Shown one piece after another: positions 21,706-33,689 of a stretch of 64,000 nt of DNA. The stretch is taken from contig JAUCBJ010008117.1 in NCBI GenBank assembly GCA_032718475.1, positions 81,195 to 145,194 on the forward strand. The letters are read 5' to 3'. This DNA is from Nemertoderma westbladi. Lineage: Eukaryota; Xenacoelomorpha; Nemertodermatida; Nemertodermatidae. Below the pieces are notes generated by a model that saw only the letters and a program-made list of their open reading frames with translations, was not told the DNA's origin and ran no database searches. The position numbers were made by a program, and so were the translations under genes. The stretch's first letter is position 1, and each line of letters begins with the position of its first letter.

Positions 21706-22694
21706 GGGAAGAAACCTAGCCTAATGGAGAGATTGATTAAACGGCTTAGATAGATAATGACTTAGCCGCCAGGATTAATACAGTAGCTTAGTTGGGAATG
21801 AGTCATTAGTTGCGGTTTTAGGGTTTAACTGTAGCAGTAGGTATTCCACTTCCACGGGAGTAGTTTCAGCAAGGGAGAAATAGTTCGGACGTCGGGTGGA
21901 GTTAGGAATAAAACTGAGAGGGGAACGATTAGATGATGGGATTTCTTTATTTAGTTTAGGACCAACGGTAGAAAAATGGTTATTTAAAATAGTGGTTTCA
22001 ATTGTATTTCCGTTACGAGTAGTCATTTGTTTGGGAATGCTATGCATTCAATTTTTTATTAAGTGTCATTAAAAAATCAGATATATAGGATAAATTTGAT
22101 GGCAAACTGCGACAATTTAATTGAAATACTAAGAGAGATGGGGATAGGTCAGAATTTTTTTAGTTCGTTGTTGAAAGATTGTTCTGTATAAGTACCTCCA
22201 TCTACAGTAGATTAAAATTAGTTAATTTAGTCTCAGAGTCCAGATGGGAAAATGTTTGATTTTGTACATTAGTGTTTTGAAAATTAGTCTCAATAGGAAA
22301 AATATCAACATCATCTGGACATACAGAATAAAATGGAAAAATCTCTGAGTAATAATCAACACAATAGATATCCGCTCGATTACGCTCAGCATCAACAAGT
22401 TCACATGGGAGTAGCTACATGAGCCGCATGGTAGGGTATTTATTAAGGCAAATGCTACAAGTAAAAATATTTTCAGACATATCAAATCTAGAATAGCAAA
22501 AGGTACCTACATGAGGGTTGGCGAGAGGGGCGGGGGGTTGGGGGTTACTGTACACAGAAAAGTAGAAAAAAAACAATCAAAATTAAAATCTTAACACGCT
22601 ACAAAAATATATTTACGAGGTTCTGCCTTGAACACGGCGATAAGAAGATGAACTCAATATACAGTAGGAGTTATATTTATTTGCTAACGCTTAC

Positions 22695-22806
22695 CTTTTT
22701 ATTTTTCCATTTATGATATTATAAACGTCACATGATTTAACTTTTGTAGAATCTGACCACGAATTATGACCTCTTCCATTGCAACAGCAAATCCCTGGTA
22801 TTGTAC
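22695..22806 (-). CDS. Candidate internal exon of an unidentified minus-strand gene
   Basis: Acceptor CTAATTCAG|GTACAATACC and donor AAAAAG|GTAAGC bracket 112 nt. It is open in the phase left by the exon at 28166-28328 (that exon ends on G, this one starts GT, giving Gly) and encodes TIPGICCCNGRGHNSWSDST and onward. The three adjacent Cys are unusual. It could instead be a remnant of the neighbouring LINE's Cys-rich domain. Confidence 0.35.
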
Positions 22807-23452
22807 CTGAATTAGTGTTGGGTGTCTATAAAGCTTTTAAAATATTTTTTCCATTATTCACAGTTCCATTACAGTTTTTGCCGCATTTATATTTTGTTAA
22901 GTTTTGGATCACCAGGGATTGAATGGATGCAAACTCTTTATTTTTGTATTTCGAAATCCATTTTTTATGAATAATACAAAACAGTATTCTTGAATAATTT
23001 ATTATAACGAACCTATTAATAGGCCAGGATAGTTCTTGTCAAGAGTTGAGCCGTTCAAAAACACGATGTGTGTATGGGGTGGTGGTGTGTGTGTATCCAA
23101 TCCAATATCTTAAAAACTCAAGCAGGTATGCAAAAATTTTAATAACAAACTCTACATAAATTTTGGTTGCGCACAAGACTATATTTTTTGTGGCGTTTCG
23201 ATCACGGGGTTACTGAAAAATAGCGGTTTTGAAAATTTAATGTCGAATTTCACCGATTTCAACTCGTCGAGTATGCACAAACATTTATATTTGGGCTATT
23301 CAGTCATTTGAGCAACATATTTGAGCCTCAGAATCTTTTCAAATGTCGCCAATCTCGCACAGAACGTCCCTAAAATTCTGGCCCCGGCAAAAAAACGCAC
23401 TAATTCGTCTAAAAGAGTAAATTATTTAGTTGCGGAATAATATGATTCAACT
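22807..23452. other. Intergenic sequence, no supported gene
   Basis: Sequence of mixed composition with long A/T runs. No domain or clear repeat is visible. Confidence 0.45.
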
Positions 23453-23478
23453 AGAAAAGCCAGCAAGCTGGCTATAAG
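23453..23478 (-). mobile_element. Helitron-like 3' terminus (hairpin plus CTAG), minus orientation
   Basis: Read on the minus strand the sequence is AGCCAGCTTGCTGGCT followed by TTTCTAG and then T. The 7-bp stem AGCCAGC/GCTGGCT with a 2-nt loop just before CTAG is the form of Helitron 3' ends (hairpin, then CTRR, then a host T). Confidence 0.5.
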
Positions 23479-24597
23479 GAGAGCGTCCATAGACAAACAT
23501 AGTGTTAGTTGGGTCCCTCCTCATTCATTATCATCAACCTATAAAACATTTGAACGGCCCACTGCATACAATTCAATCAGCTGGCCTCCCACATAACATA
23601 GCAGTGAGTAGTAGTAACCTTATAGATATTCCCATAGGATTCACTGGGAAGAGCTATTCAGCTGGCGGGGTAATACATTATACAAACTAAAAGTTGATGT
23701 TTGATTACTGTCTGGGTTAGAGGGAGATAGTAAATAAATTTAGCAAGTAATATAGGCCTACTTCTGTGCAGTTTGGGCCTATCCATTCAATCAAAAGTAG
23801 TAGCTTACAGGGCCCTCATGAGTACCAGCAGCTGGTGTTTCTATCGTTGAGTTCATGGCAATTTTCGTGTTTCATGAATTTCATCGTTACGGAATTACAT
23901 TTCGCACGACTTTTCCCAGATAAAGTGTTACCTGGTGTTTCGAAGATGACTTAAATGTACTTTTTGTGGAGCATAGTAAGACAAATTATCAGAGAACATA
24001 TTGGTTTCGTTAGTTTTATTCAATTTGCCTCGGATTTATTATTTTTAATATCGCAAACATTACGTTACGGAATTACACAAAAAAGACAAGGCTTTTTTTG
24101 AATTTTTTTAAAGTGAAAGTTCTGCGAATTATTGAGTTTTAAATTTTAACTAAACATATTGCGCATAAGTGGAGATGTTCAAAATGTCCGCCATGGTAAA
24201 GATTAACCAGATTTAGCAATCAATTTGGTGTTACAGCATTATTGGTGTCGTTACGGAATTACAAACCAGATCGTTACGGAATTTCGTGCGAATTGGCGAC
24301 GTTATTGAACTGGGATTATTGTCATCGTGCGTGATATACATACAACACGTTCGTGGGGACTTCGCGCAGCACGAGGCCTAGTTATTATATACAAATTAAA
24401 ATGCAGCGACTGTATCACAAAATCAGGTTTTGAGAAATTTACCCACACCACCAATCAATCAAAGAAAGGTGGACAGTACGTGTTCACCCCTTTTAATCTC
24501 CCCCCCCCCCCCCCCCACCCTTCCCAACCACCAATACATAACCGCGACATCTACCACCCACGGAAGGGTAGCACGAACTTATTTCCAATCGCACGTT
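23479..24597. other. Spacer with recurrent CGTTACGGAATTAC motif
   Basis: CGTTACGGAATTAC occurs near 23884, 24062, 24249 and, as CGTTACGGAATTTC, 24272. The reverse complement recurs at 27390-27430, and a direct copy near 27573. A GTGGGGACTTCGCGCAGCAC MITE-end sequence is at 24353, and a C15 run near 24500. No gene is supported. Confidence 0.5.
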
Positions 24598-24905
24598 AAA
24601 TATGCAAAGCCAGGTGGTTTATAGGAATATAATAAACGCAGTACTCGTTTTCATTATAAGCCTCTTTGCGTTCGTCCTGTTTTGTATTTAAATATATTTC
24701 TTAAACGCAAGCTAGGACGATCTTTATAATAATAATAACTAGGGATGCGATCAATATGTGAAGCCAGGTGGTTTATATAATAATTTAGTCAACGCAGTAC
24801 TCGTCTTCATTATATGCCTCGTTGCGCTCGTCGCTTGTCCTGTTTTGTCATAAAATATTTTTCCTAAACGCAGACTGACGATCTTTATACAGTTATAACT
24901 ATGCG
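24598..24905 (+). repeat. Tandem duplication, 155-bp period
   Basis: AAGCCAGGTGGTTTATA at 24605 recurs at 24760 with the same downstream order: AACGCAGTACTCG, CATTATA, GCCTC, TTGCG, CGTC, CTGTTTTGT, TAAACGCA, GACGATCTTTATA. The copies are diverged. Confidence 0.8.
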
Positions 24906-25891
24906 AAGTTTCGAAACTGTGCGAGTAACTGTTGATACATCTATGTGGAGATGTGTGATATGTGGAGATGTGTGATACAACGCCAACGCATCTTATGCCG
25001 ATGTAGTAATATGGGTATTGAAATAATATTAAATCAATGTACACTCTTAAAGCTGCAGCGAAAAAATGTAGCTAATTTCCTAGGTTACATATAAAATAAT
25101 AATATTATTTTTAAGAACATTAATTTTACTACTTTGTAAAAATTCAATTAAAAAATAACCAGACATATACATTGTGGAATAAACTATTTCAGAAGCCTAC
25201 AACAGCCATGCCATGGATTGTATTTATGTTATTATATCTGTCATTTAACTGAGATAGCAATAGTAGTAATAGTCGAACGGTTATGCGGCCCGTCCAGCCT
25301 ATAATAAACACAATTCAGTGATTGGGCTGGAATAGCAATACTGGTTGCCTCTATTACAATTCCTCTCAGGTTAGTCTACAGCCACAACTCCCAGCAGCTA
25401 GCTCCACACCAGCAGAGACTTGACCAATAATGGGAAGGATTAAATTTGTACTCAATAATTGTGCGGTTTAATTACGTTTAGATCAATTAAAGACACATTT
25501 ATTAAAGCAAATCACTTAAACTAATTAAAAACTATAATAGAATGGCGTATGGGGATTATATCTGTATAATTTTTAAGTATAATTATTTAAATCTTATACT
25601 GTAAAACAATTAATTTCCTTTAAAAGGCAGGTTGAAAATGGCGTTTTCACCGCAATCAACTTAATTAACTAATTAACTGCTATTATCTTAGCTTCTCGAA
25701 GGCCACACGGAAATTCTACTTGGAAAATTTCTAAACTTTTGCCAAACAACATGTGTACCAAGTTTGGATAGATTTCATCAAAGATTGGCCGAGTTATTAA
25801 CGTTTAAAATTGAACACGACAGAACGACAGAACGACAGGTTGATTAATGGTACCACTACGCTAAGGCTCACTCACTTCGTGGCTCGCCCCA
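24906..25891. other. Intergenic sequence; right edge is a MITE end
   Basis: There is nothing coding. At 25855-25891 the phrase CGCTAAGGCTCACTCACTTC followed by GTGGCTCGCCCCAC is the end of the same MITE family as 20536-21053. Confidence 0.45.
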
Positions 25892-26381
25892 CATCATGGC
25901 CTGGAATATAGTGCCATAATTCAATGACACTACCCCCCCCCCCCCCCCGCCAATTTTTCTACAAGTCTAATGAGATTGATTGAAATTTGAAACAGAGAGG
26001 ATTTCATTTCACGACCACTTAGTGGGAGAGCCGGAATTTTTATTTTTGCTTTTAATCTATAGCTACTGTACAAGCGTTTTTAAAAAAAAGAGTCGCCGGC
26101 GATATTGCACCAGTTACATTGCAGCTATTTCCCAACCAAATTCAAATGTTTTTACATCCTTGGAATCCTTGCTTGCACAGCCAGCTTTACATCAGCACCA
26201 ACAAATCACTGGTGCAATATCGGCGGAGACTCTTTTTTTATCGCTTGTAGCTAAAGATTGAAAGCAAAAATAAAAATAATGGCTCATCATCTCATTTATC
26301 ATTACGATTTGTAGAAACATTTGGGGGGGGGGGGGGGGGCTCGTTTCATTGAATTACGACACTATATTCCGGGCCATGGTG
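25892..26381. mobile_element. Palindromic MITE, CATGGCC(C/T)GGAATATAG ends
   Basis: The left end CATCATGGCCTGGAATATAG and right end CTATATTCCGGGCCATGGTG are inverted copies. Both arms carry a C or G run of about 14-16, then AATTTTTCTACAA(A)TC-like sequence, and a centre with GCCGGCGATATTGCACCAG against CTGGTGCAATATCGGC. It is related to the MITE at 49646-50545. Confidence 0.85.
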
Positions 26382-26429
26382 TATAAAAATGGTAATTTAA
26401 TACAATACTTTACGTATCGCACGTATTTA

Positions 26430-27372
26430 CGTATTAACGTATCGCATTGTACCAGTCTACACCAAAACTAATGTCCCGCAGTGTACCAGTCTACACCAAT
26501 ACTAATGTCTCGCTGTGTACCAGTCCACACCAACACTAACGTCCCTCAGTGCACCAGTCTACACTAACACTAATGTATCGCAGTATACCAGTCTACACCA
26601 ACACTAACGTCTCGAAGTGTGCCAGTCTACACCAACATTAACGTATCGCAGTGTACCAGTCTAAACCAACACTAACGTCTCGCAGTGTACCAGTCTTAAC
26701 CAACACTAAAGTCTCTCAGTATACCAGTCTACACCAACACTAACGTCTCGAAGTGTGCCAGTCTACACCGACATTAACGAATCGCATTGTACCAGTCTAC
26801 ACCAACACTAACGTCTCTCAGTGTACCAGTCTAAACCAACACTAAAGTCTCGCAGTGTACCAGTCTACACCAAAATTAACGTATCGCATTGTACCAGTCT
26901 ACACCAACACTAAAGTGTCGCAGTGTACCAGTCTACACCAACACTAAAGTGTCGCAGTGTACCAGTCTACACCAACACTAACGTCTCGCAGTGTACCAGT
27001 CTACACCAACACTAAAGTGTCGCAGTGTACCAGTCTACACCAAAATTAACGTATCGCATTGTACCATAGTCTACACCAAAATTAACGTATCGCATTGTAC
27101 CAGTCTACACCAACACTAAAGTGTCGCAGTGTACCAGTCTACACCAAAATTAACGTATCGCATTGTACCAGTCTACACCAAAATTAACGTATCGCATTGT
27201 ACCAGTCTACACCAACACTAAAGTGTCGCAGTGTACCAGTCTACACCAACACTAACGTCTCTCAATGTACCAGTCTACACCAACACTAAAGTCTCGCAGT
27301 GCACCAGTCTACACTAACAATAACGTCTCGCAGTGTACCACTCTACAGTCTACACCAAGAATAACGTCACGC
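26430..27372 (+). repeat. 34-bp minisatellite, about 27 copies
   Basis: The consensus is GTCTCGCAGTGTACCAGTCT then ACACCAACACTAAC. Variants GTATCGCATT and AAAATTAAC recur as linked sets, pointing to multi-unit amplification. Units abut without spacers, so it is not a CRISPR array. Confidence 0.95.
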
Positions 27373-28017
27373 ATTGTTGGAAAATTGTAATTCCGTAACG
27401 TAATTCCGTAACGTGAAATTGTAATTCCGTAACGCAAATATCTCGACTTATATATCACATTGCCACAAAAGGAAAATAATTGGGTATTGCCCAGCGGGTA
27501 GAGGAAGATAATTTAAAATTTAAATGTCACATGTTGAGTTGTTGAAAAGCTATTTTAAAAAATGTCATGTTTTCGTTACGGAATTACGAAATTCGCAATA
27601 GCGTTTTGTTATTTTTTCAAACGAAGTTGATTGATCTCTAGGAAACCAAAATTAATTTATTTCTTAACTACAACCGAGGTTGAACCATTACTCACACAGG
27701 CAATTAGACAGACTAGGATTAATTATATTTATAATGACTGTATTTGCGCCATAATTGTAGGCAAAATTCGCACAGAGATTTTGGAAGATGTAAAAAAATG
27801 TACAGTCAATTTCAATTTGCAAGTAGGAGCCCACACAAAGCGGAATTTGCTTCCAATTTCTCATTTCAGATACTTTAGGATGTTAGGCATGAGATCCAAT
27901 CATTAAAAAGATTATCTGCGAAGGTTTTTTTATGAGCCCCTATGTCCGTTTATTCGTGAAATTCATGGTTTTCGTTTTCGCTCACTCAGGGTACAGGTTT
28001 GAAGGGCAGATTCGTTT
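27373..28017. other. Spacer with GTAATTCCGTAACG repeats
   Basis: Three to four copies of GTAATTCCGTAACG lie at 27388-27437 and one direct CGTTACGGAATTACG at 27573. A 91-codon frame at 27631-27906 has no recognisable features. Confidence 0.5.
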
Positions 28018-28043
28018 AAAGCCAGCTTGCTGGCTTTCTAGTT
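28018..28043 (+). mobile_element. Helitron-like 3' terminus (hairpin plus CTAG), plus orientation
   Basis: AAAGCCAGCTTGCTGGCTTT followed by CTAG and T is the same hairpin end as at 23453-23478, but pointing the other way. The two define a 4.6-kb interval. Confidence 0.5.
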
Positions 28044-28165
28044 TTTATTTAATCTATTTCTAGAAAGTATTCATAACCAATGAGTTTTGGGATTGCAATT
28101 TTCGAACAGCGCGTCTGTCTGTAAATATCCTTATTTAGTATTTAATAATATTATAATACTTTTAC

Positions 28166-28328
28166 CTAGAATAGGTTCATCACCCTTGTAGATATCTCTT
28201 AATAATTTAGTCGTGGGCTTATCCTGTATGGTAGGTGCGTTCATGTCCATCATTTTATTATCCCTCAAACGCCGTGACAGTAACTTTATGTTGTGTGGGT
28301 TTCGTAGCAACCAACGTACCAGTTGATA
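28166..28328 (-). CDS. Candidate internal exon of an unidentified gene
   Basis: A pyrimidine-rich tract ending TTTCATCCAATAG| is followed by 163 nt open in one frame and the donor ATTCTAG|GTAAAAG. The peptide starts YQLVRWLLRNPHNIKLLSRR and continues with MMDMNAPTIQDKPTTKLLRD and IYKGDEPIL. Base composition is richer than the flanks. Entry phase 0 matches the exit of 36304-36531 and exit phase 1 matches the entry of 22695-22806. It looks like a helical host protein. I do not recognise the family. Confidence 0.5.
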
Positions 28329-28716
28329 CTATTGGATGAAATAAAGATAAGAAAAATAATAATAAAATAATTATATAAATTTAATCCTAGAACATCATAG
28401 AACTACATGACGCTGTTGGTATATACGGTATATATATATGATATAGATGCACCAAATTATTAGTTCAAATAATTAGTTCTTATCAGTTAAAACATTCCCT
28501 TATAAACATAGTGAGAGCACCACCCTGCAGACACGACGTATATGCGACTAACATTTCACTCATTGTATAAGAGATCTTGGTGGAGGTTAGGATATTCTAC
28601 ATTGACTATCCTAAAGGACAATATTATTGATGTTCAGATTAATTGGCCTGTAGATTTAAATGGTTGATCGCGAACTACAGTATGTATCAATTATTTAATT
28701 TTTAAGAACATTGATT
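28329..28716. other. Spacer; shares a diffuse repeat with 50820-50960
   Basis: CACCCTGCAGACACGACG at about 28520 and ATGGTTGATCGCGAACTAC at 28661 occur in the same order near 50832 and 50937 (CACCCTGCAGGCGACGCG, ATGGTTGGTCGCGAACTGTG). Otherwise it is unremarkable. Confidence 0.45.
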
Positions 28717-30790
28717 TTACTACTACTACTAGGTCGAGCGAACTCGGACATTGGAAATGAGATCCTTCCAGGCTTCCCGATTCTCCATAGTTGTCGCAAT
28801 TTCGTTTCTCCTAAGTTCAGTATCCCTTTCAAGTTATCTATATATGTTATGGCCGGTCGTCCACGACTACGCTTTCCATGGGTTGGTTGCCCGAAAAGTA
28901 GATCTGGTATGACCTCGTCTTTACTTCGCCAGCAGTTCCCACTGAATCTTAATCTGCGTTCACAGAGGGTGGTTAATACACGTGGTATTGTACCATAACG
29001 CTTGGCGTTTGTCATGTGTTGTCTCCAGCTGATGTTTAGGGCTGCCCTTAGTAGTCTTGTGTAGCAACCATTAATTCGTTGTTCAAGTGATTTAGTCAAT
29101 GAGTGTCCAGGTCTCACCCCCGTATAAAAATACACTTTCCACTGTGGCTCGAAAGAACTTAGTCTTCAGGTGCCTGGAGAGATCTGATTTCCAGATGGTA
29201 TCCATTTTTGATAGAGCTAACCCAAGCCTTTGCTTTCCTAACTTCTATGTCCTTTTTGCTACTCTCTATCCATGATCCAAGGTACTGGAAGTCGTCGACC
29301 TTCCTTAGTTGATTATTATCAATAGTTGTCAAGTTTCCATCAACAATAAAGGTCATGAATTCGGTCTTGGTAGCATTTATATGCAATCCAACCTCCTTAG
29401 CAGCCCTCTCCACTTTATTTAGTAGAAGCTGTGCATCTGCTAGCGTATTAGAGAGCAGGGCGATGTCATCCGCAAAGTCGGTGACTGCGACTGTAGTTGC
29501 CGGATATCTACTACTTCTGCGTTCTTGAAGTGTGAATCCCAGATCTTCACCCTTTGTGGCCATCCTCATTGCGTAATCCAGCACAATTAGAAATAGTAAT
29601 GGTGCTAATGTGTCACCTTGCAGTACGCCAGCCAGGATTGAGACAAACTCAGTTTCACCATCTGGTGAGAGTACCTGCGCTTCTGTGTCACAATATAACA
29701 ATCCAATGCCAGCAACAATTACTTCTGGTATTCCATAAGCTCTTAGGATTTCAAGCATTTTTCCTCTATGGATGGAGTCGAATGGCTTCTTGAAGTCCAC
29801 AAAAGTCATGACTGCGGGGAGATTCTTTGATTTAATTCCTTCAATCAGTCTCCGTAGTGCAAGTATCTGAGCTATTGTTGATCTACTTGTTCGAAATCCG
29901 TTTTGGCTCTACGCAGTAGTTTCTCTATGTGAGGCCTAATCCTATATACTGTAGAATCATTTTATTGTATATTTTGGCAGGTACCACAAGCAGACAGATC
30001 CCACGACAGTTTGTTGGTATACCGAGGTCTCCTTTCTTGGGCAGAGGCTTTAGTTGACCTTTAGTCCAAATTGGTGGTGGCTTTTCCCCTTTTAACACCC
30101 GGTTGCATTCAATAATGTTTAGCACTCCTGTTTTCCATACCTCGGCTGAGATTTCATCTAATCCACTCGCTTTATTATTGGCCATGCTTTTAATGCTTGC
30201 TTTAGAGTTCGACAGGTGTGAAGTCCCGTGTTTCTATAGGTAGTGTCTTGTCATATATTTTCCTTGTAGGGCTGACCGCGATGTTTGGTGGCTGCCCAAG
30301 CAAGTTGCTGAGGTGATTTTTCCACTTCCCAACACGTTCTTCAGGACTATCGGCTTTGAGGCGCCCCTTTGCACAACTTTTCCGACCAGATACCTCATTT
30401 ACAGTTTGCCAGGTAAGTCTTGATTGTTGCTGTATGTGAGCAGTTGTAATTGCTTCAGTTTTATCCTGTATGTACTTTTCCTGGCTGATGTTTTAGGCCA
30501 ATTTAAGATCGTCCTTAGCTTTCTCAACCTTGTTAATGTTTTCAGTTGTTGGTTGTTCGGTTTTAACTTTGTAGGCTATCTTAAGATCTTCTCTCTAACC
30601 TCTGAGTTTTGCCATGGCACATACTGTTTTCGTTTGGGTTTCTGGGGGATATGCCTCTTAGCTGATTCCTTGTGGGCTGTTATTATATTCTGGTATATTG
30701 AATCGGTGGACTGGTCTTCATCCATTGACTGAAGTGCTTCAAAGCGGTTTTGAAATTCTACTGTGTAAGCCTTCTACTGTGTAAGCATTC
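28717..30790 (-). mobile_element. RTE-like non-LTR retrotransposon, copy 2 (5'-truncated)
   Basis: The same element as copy 1, ending in the same TAG run at 28717 but truncated at about 30790, before the endonuclease. Frames are interrupted at about 29140, 29210, 29900 and 30110 and by small deletions. The intact pieces are 28695-29135 (C-terminal region), 29159-29809 (motifs A to C with DFADDIALLS) and 29925-30185. No clear target duplication was found. Confidence 0.9.
29159..29809 (-). pseudogene. RTE-like reverse transcriptase core, copy 2
   Basis: TFVDFKKPFDSIHRG has Pro where copy 1 has Ala, followed by VLQGDTLAPLLF and DFADDIALLS. It is nearly collinear with copy 1 and ends early through a frameshift near 29215. 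Differences from copy 1 are scattered, suggesting independent decay after two insertions of one family. Confidence 0.88.
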
Positions 30791-31309
30791 AAAAACGGGC
30801 TGATGTTGAGGGATCAATGTATAATTAAAATTATTGAAATAAACATAGAAATAAAGAACAATTACAGATTCCTTTTCTAAATTTTTGAAGAGGGGTTTGC
30901 ACAAGGCGCTGACATTTAGACCGAGAAGGGAAGGTCAGCCGTGGGCAGGGAGCTTTAAATACCACCTGCAGCTTAGTCGTGATTGGAGTAACGTTTCGAT
31001 CCACCCATTGGGTGAATCGACTCGCTAGAGGGCACGGCCTTGGGGTACTAAGGAAGACGTGAAACTATACGTTTCGACCCAATATATGAAAGCGGGATCG
31101 AAACGTGCAGAAATAATTGTGGTTTACAATATACGTAGGTTTGCGGCCGTTAAAAATACTAGAATAAGCACAGATAGGTCGGTTATTCTTCACATGGCTG
31201 AATGTTTTCATTTCAGACATTTCTAAAATGTTTTCATTTCAGCCCACTTTGGTAGACTAGATAACTGCCGAGGGATTACTGTCCCAAAAAATACGCAGCC
31301 TGTGGATGG
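30791..31309. other. Spacer with a small CGTTTCGA inverted repeat
   Basis: ACGTTTCGACCC (31069) and GGGATCGAAACGT (31093) can pair, and AACGTTTCGATCC lies at 30991. No gene is supported. Confidence 0.45.
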
Positions 31310-31985
31310 TCAACAGTATCACCTTTCATACCTTTCGTCCTCTAGCGGCAGGCCGGAGAACTACAGACCGATTACCGACCCCACAAAGATACAAGACAAG
31401 GCGCTCTCCAGGTGTAATGTCCTTTATCCTAGGGGGCCGCAGCGTTTTTGGAGTAGAAGGTGACCGAGGAGGGTTTCCACGAGAGTTTGGGATTAATAAA
31501 TTGGGTGAAAGGCGCATCTGGGCGGCTCACCCGACAGTCGATAAGATTCCAAGCCAGCCATTTCAGCCTTGAGGAAGAAAAGGAGCGCCTCAAGGATGTT
31601 TTCTAGCACAAGTCTGACAAAGTTTCAGTTTGAACTGATCGTAAATAACTGAATGGGTGATAAATTTCACTTTCAGTCAATTTTCCCTCTAAAGGCAAAT
31701 TTAAAACTGCAGACGGAATATATCCGTTTGAATCACACAGCTAATGGTCCAGTACAAATCTGTCTAGTTTCAGTTTGAACGGATTAAAAGCAAAGAAATG
31801 GGAGGACATTTAACGTTTAGATATGTAGGCCCTAGTCCTCTAGCAGGAGACTGTTGAAGTGTTGGTGTCTGAAAATTCAACTTTTGCTCTTATGCCTACA
31901 AATTTTCAACTCGAGATCTCTAAGTCTCTAGTCATTAGCATATCAAAATCGTAACGACAACAACTATTTGCCAACATTAACCCAT
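31310..31985. mobile_element. Decayed second copy of the 20536-21053 MITE with internal insertion
   Basis: In reverse complement to that MITE, 31327-31368 carries CTCTAGCGGCAGGCCGGAGAA and 31780-31845 carries TTAAAAGCAAAGAAATGGGA followed by CTCTAGCAGGAGAC. At 31950-31980 it has CGACAACAACTATTTGCCAA. About 210 bp at 31375-31590, GC-richer and unmatched, looks inserted. Confidence 0.65.
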
Positions 31986-32054
31986 CATCTTAAAAGTTTC
32001 AGTTCGTACTTCGAATTTTTTTGCCAAAAAAATTTCTAGGCTCTATCATGGATC

Positions 32055-33099
32055 CATTTTCATTTTTCCATTTTATTACTGTTCTTGGGCATCATTTGGG
32101 TTCAGAAAATGAATTTTTACAATAGTAACCATTTTCTTGAATGCTCAAAATATGTATTTTTAAGCAATATTAAATTCTATTTGAATGAATTTTTTGTAGT
32201 GTTTTTTTTATGGAAGCTATTATCGGTATTTATGCTACAGTATATACAGTAAAAATTTATTTTTGCATACGCTAATGACGGGACGGAAAATGAAAATAAA
32301 TTGAGATAATTAAAATGCCAATATTTTATAGGGCATTAAGTTTAGCCTGGGTACCAATATGTTAATTGTACTGTGTTTTATCTTTGTGTGTGTTATAAGA
32401 TTTGATTTTATAAAAAAATATAAAATTCTAGAACATAGTTGTACCTTCCCACAATATTGGTAGCTTTAAAATTGCCATTTGTTGTGTTATTTTTATTGTA
32501 ATTTTTACTAGCTTATAAAGATAATGGTAGCTATAAAGAGAAAGGTTTTATTTTACACTTTTTATTTGGGCAAAGGAAATCGCACTTTCTTCGTTTTCCA
32601 GTATCTTATTAATTTTCCTTAAAATATCCGCTTAATGTCTGCAAAAGTGCGGATAATATAATTATTTATTACATGGGAAAAAAAGTAGAACTTTTTTTCA
32701 CTATTCTCGAGGCATTTTATTTACTGAGCGTCAGCGAGGTTAATAAAGGGTCGAGAGGTCTAGATTCATGTTCTACAGTACGTCTTAAAATGCCCTATAA
32801 AATATTGCATTTTAATTATCTCAATTTATTTTTAATTATCTCAATTTATTTTCAATAGGGTACCGTCCCGTCATTAGCGTATGCAAAAATAAATTTTTAC
32901 TGTATTTAGCCGAAATACCGATAATAGCTTCCATAAAAAAAACACTACAAAAAATTCATTCAAATAGAATTTAATATTGCTTAAAAATACATATTTGGAG
33001 CATTCAAGAAAATGGTTACTACAGGGTGTATTGTAAAAATTCCTTTTCTGAACCCAAATGATGCCCAAGAACAGTAATAAAATGGAAAAATGAAAATGT
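32055..33099. mobile_element. Long imperfect palindrome (about 290-bp arms)
   Basis: The left arm (CATTTTTCCATTTTATTACT and onward to ACGCTAATGACGGGACGG near 32285) is mirrored at 32868-33099. The inner parts GGGCATTAAG/AAAATGCCC also pair. The spacer of about 440 bp is AT-rich. This is a MITE-like fold-back element. Confidence 0.85.
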
Positions 33100-33104
33100 T
33101 TTAA

Positions 33105-33260
33105 GTTACTGTATTACTGTACGTTACGGTTGAAAAACTGAACTTTTTACGTTACGATATTACATTACGGAATAATTTCCAAATTACGTTACGTTACTGT
33201 ACAGTATTCCGAAAAAAATAATTTCGTATTACCGAAAATACCGTAACGTAAATAACCGGT
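33105..33260. repeat. TTACG-rich degenerate repeat, left of LINE fragment
   Basis: ACGTTACG and CGTAACGT motifs recur irregularly. A matching block lies at 34985-35130 on the other side of the LINE fragment. Confidence 0.6.
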
Positions 33261-33689
33261 GCAGATTGCCATAGATACAAAGGGATATTTAAAGTTTCAT
33301 CCTAATTTTGTCTGAAGTATAGTTTCAATGTTTAGAAATAGCAAATTAACTTAACATAAAAATAACTTTAAATTGGTAGAACGGCTCGTGGCTTGTGTTA
33401 TAATAGGTTGTCATAATAAGACAAACAGGTAGCGGTGGCCCTGTAGGTCGTAGGCCTACCATGTAACCTGCTGACCTGTCCTGTAAATCTATGATCTATA
33501 CCATTGCAGCAGACTGCGTTGTTATAGGCTACTGCTAGGATAGAGCAGGGCCTCAGTATAAATAGTTCAGTCAGTAGCCCTAGCCTAACATTTATTAAAA
33601 CCTAATGTTTAATTAAAACTTTAACTCAACAACCATTAATTAATTAGTAATTATTTTTAAATAATTATAGTATACAGTATATTAATATT

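Larger units (their letters stand above)
20193..22490 (-). mobile_element. Decayed CR1/Rex-like LINE, interrupted by a MITE
   Basis: Read on the minus strand, the pieces follow LINE order. At 22310-22470 there is a cysteine-poor finger tail with IFPFYSVCPDDVDIFP, then NCRSLPSNLSYI (endonuclease start). Most of the endonuclease is deleted. Reverse transcriptase follows with KVIPSYKSDDPSDSNNYRPI and SLLTVLSKIFEHI (21523-21705), then GLPQGGIRSPILFLIYIN (motif B, about 21400-21450). A C-terminal block at 20193-20535 reads NPIYKSLSILPLDLLYKHQ and HNYPIRSTSRG. Several frameshifts and the MITE at 20536-21053 split it. Confidence 0.82.

Noticed and set aside
26430-27372. CRISPR-like regular repeats of 34 bp
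   Set aside because: Units are contiguous with no unique spacers, and the surrounding DNA is animal.
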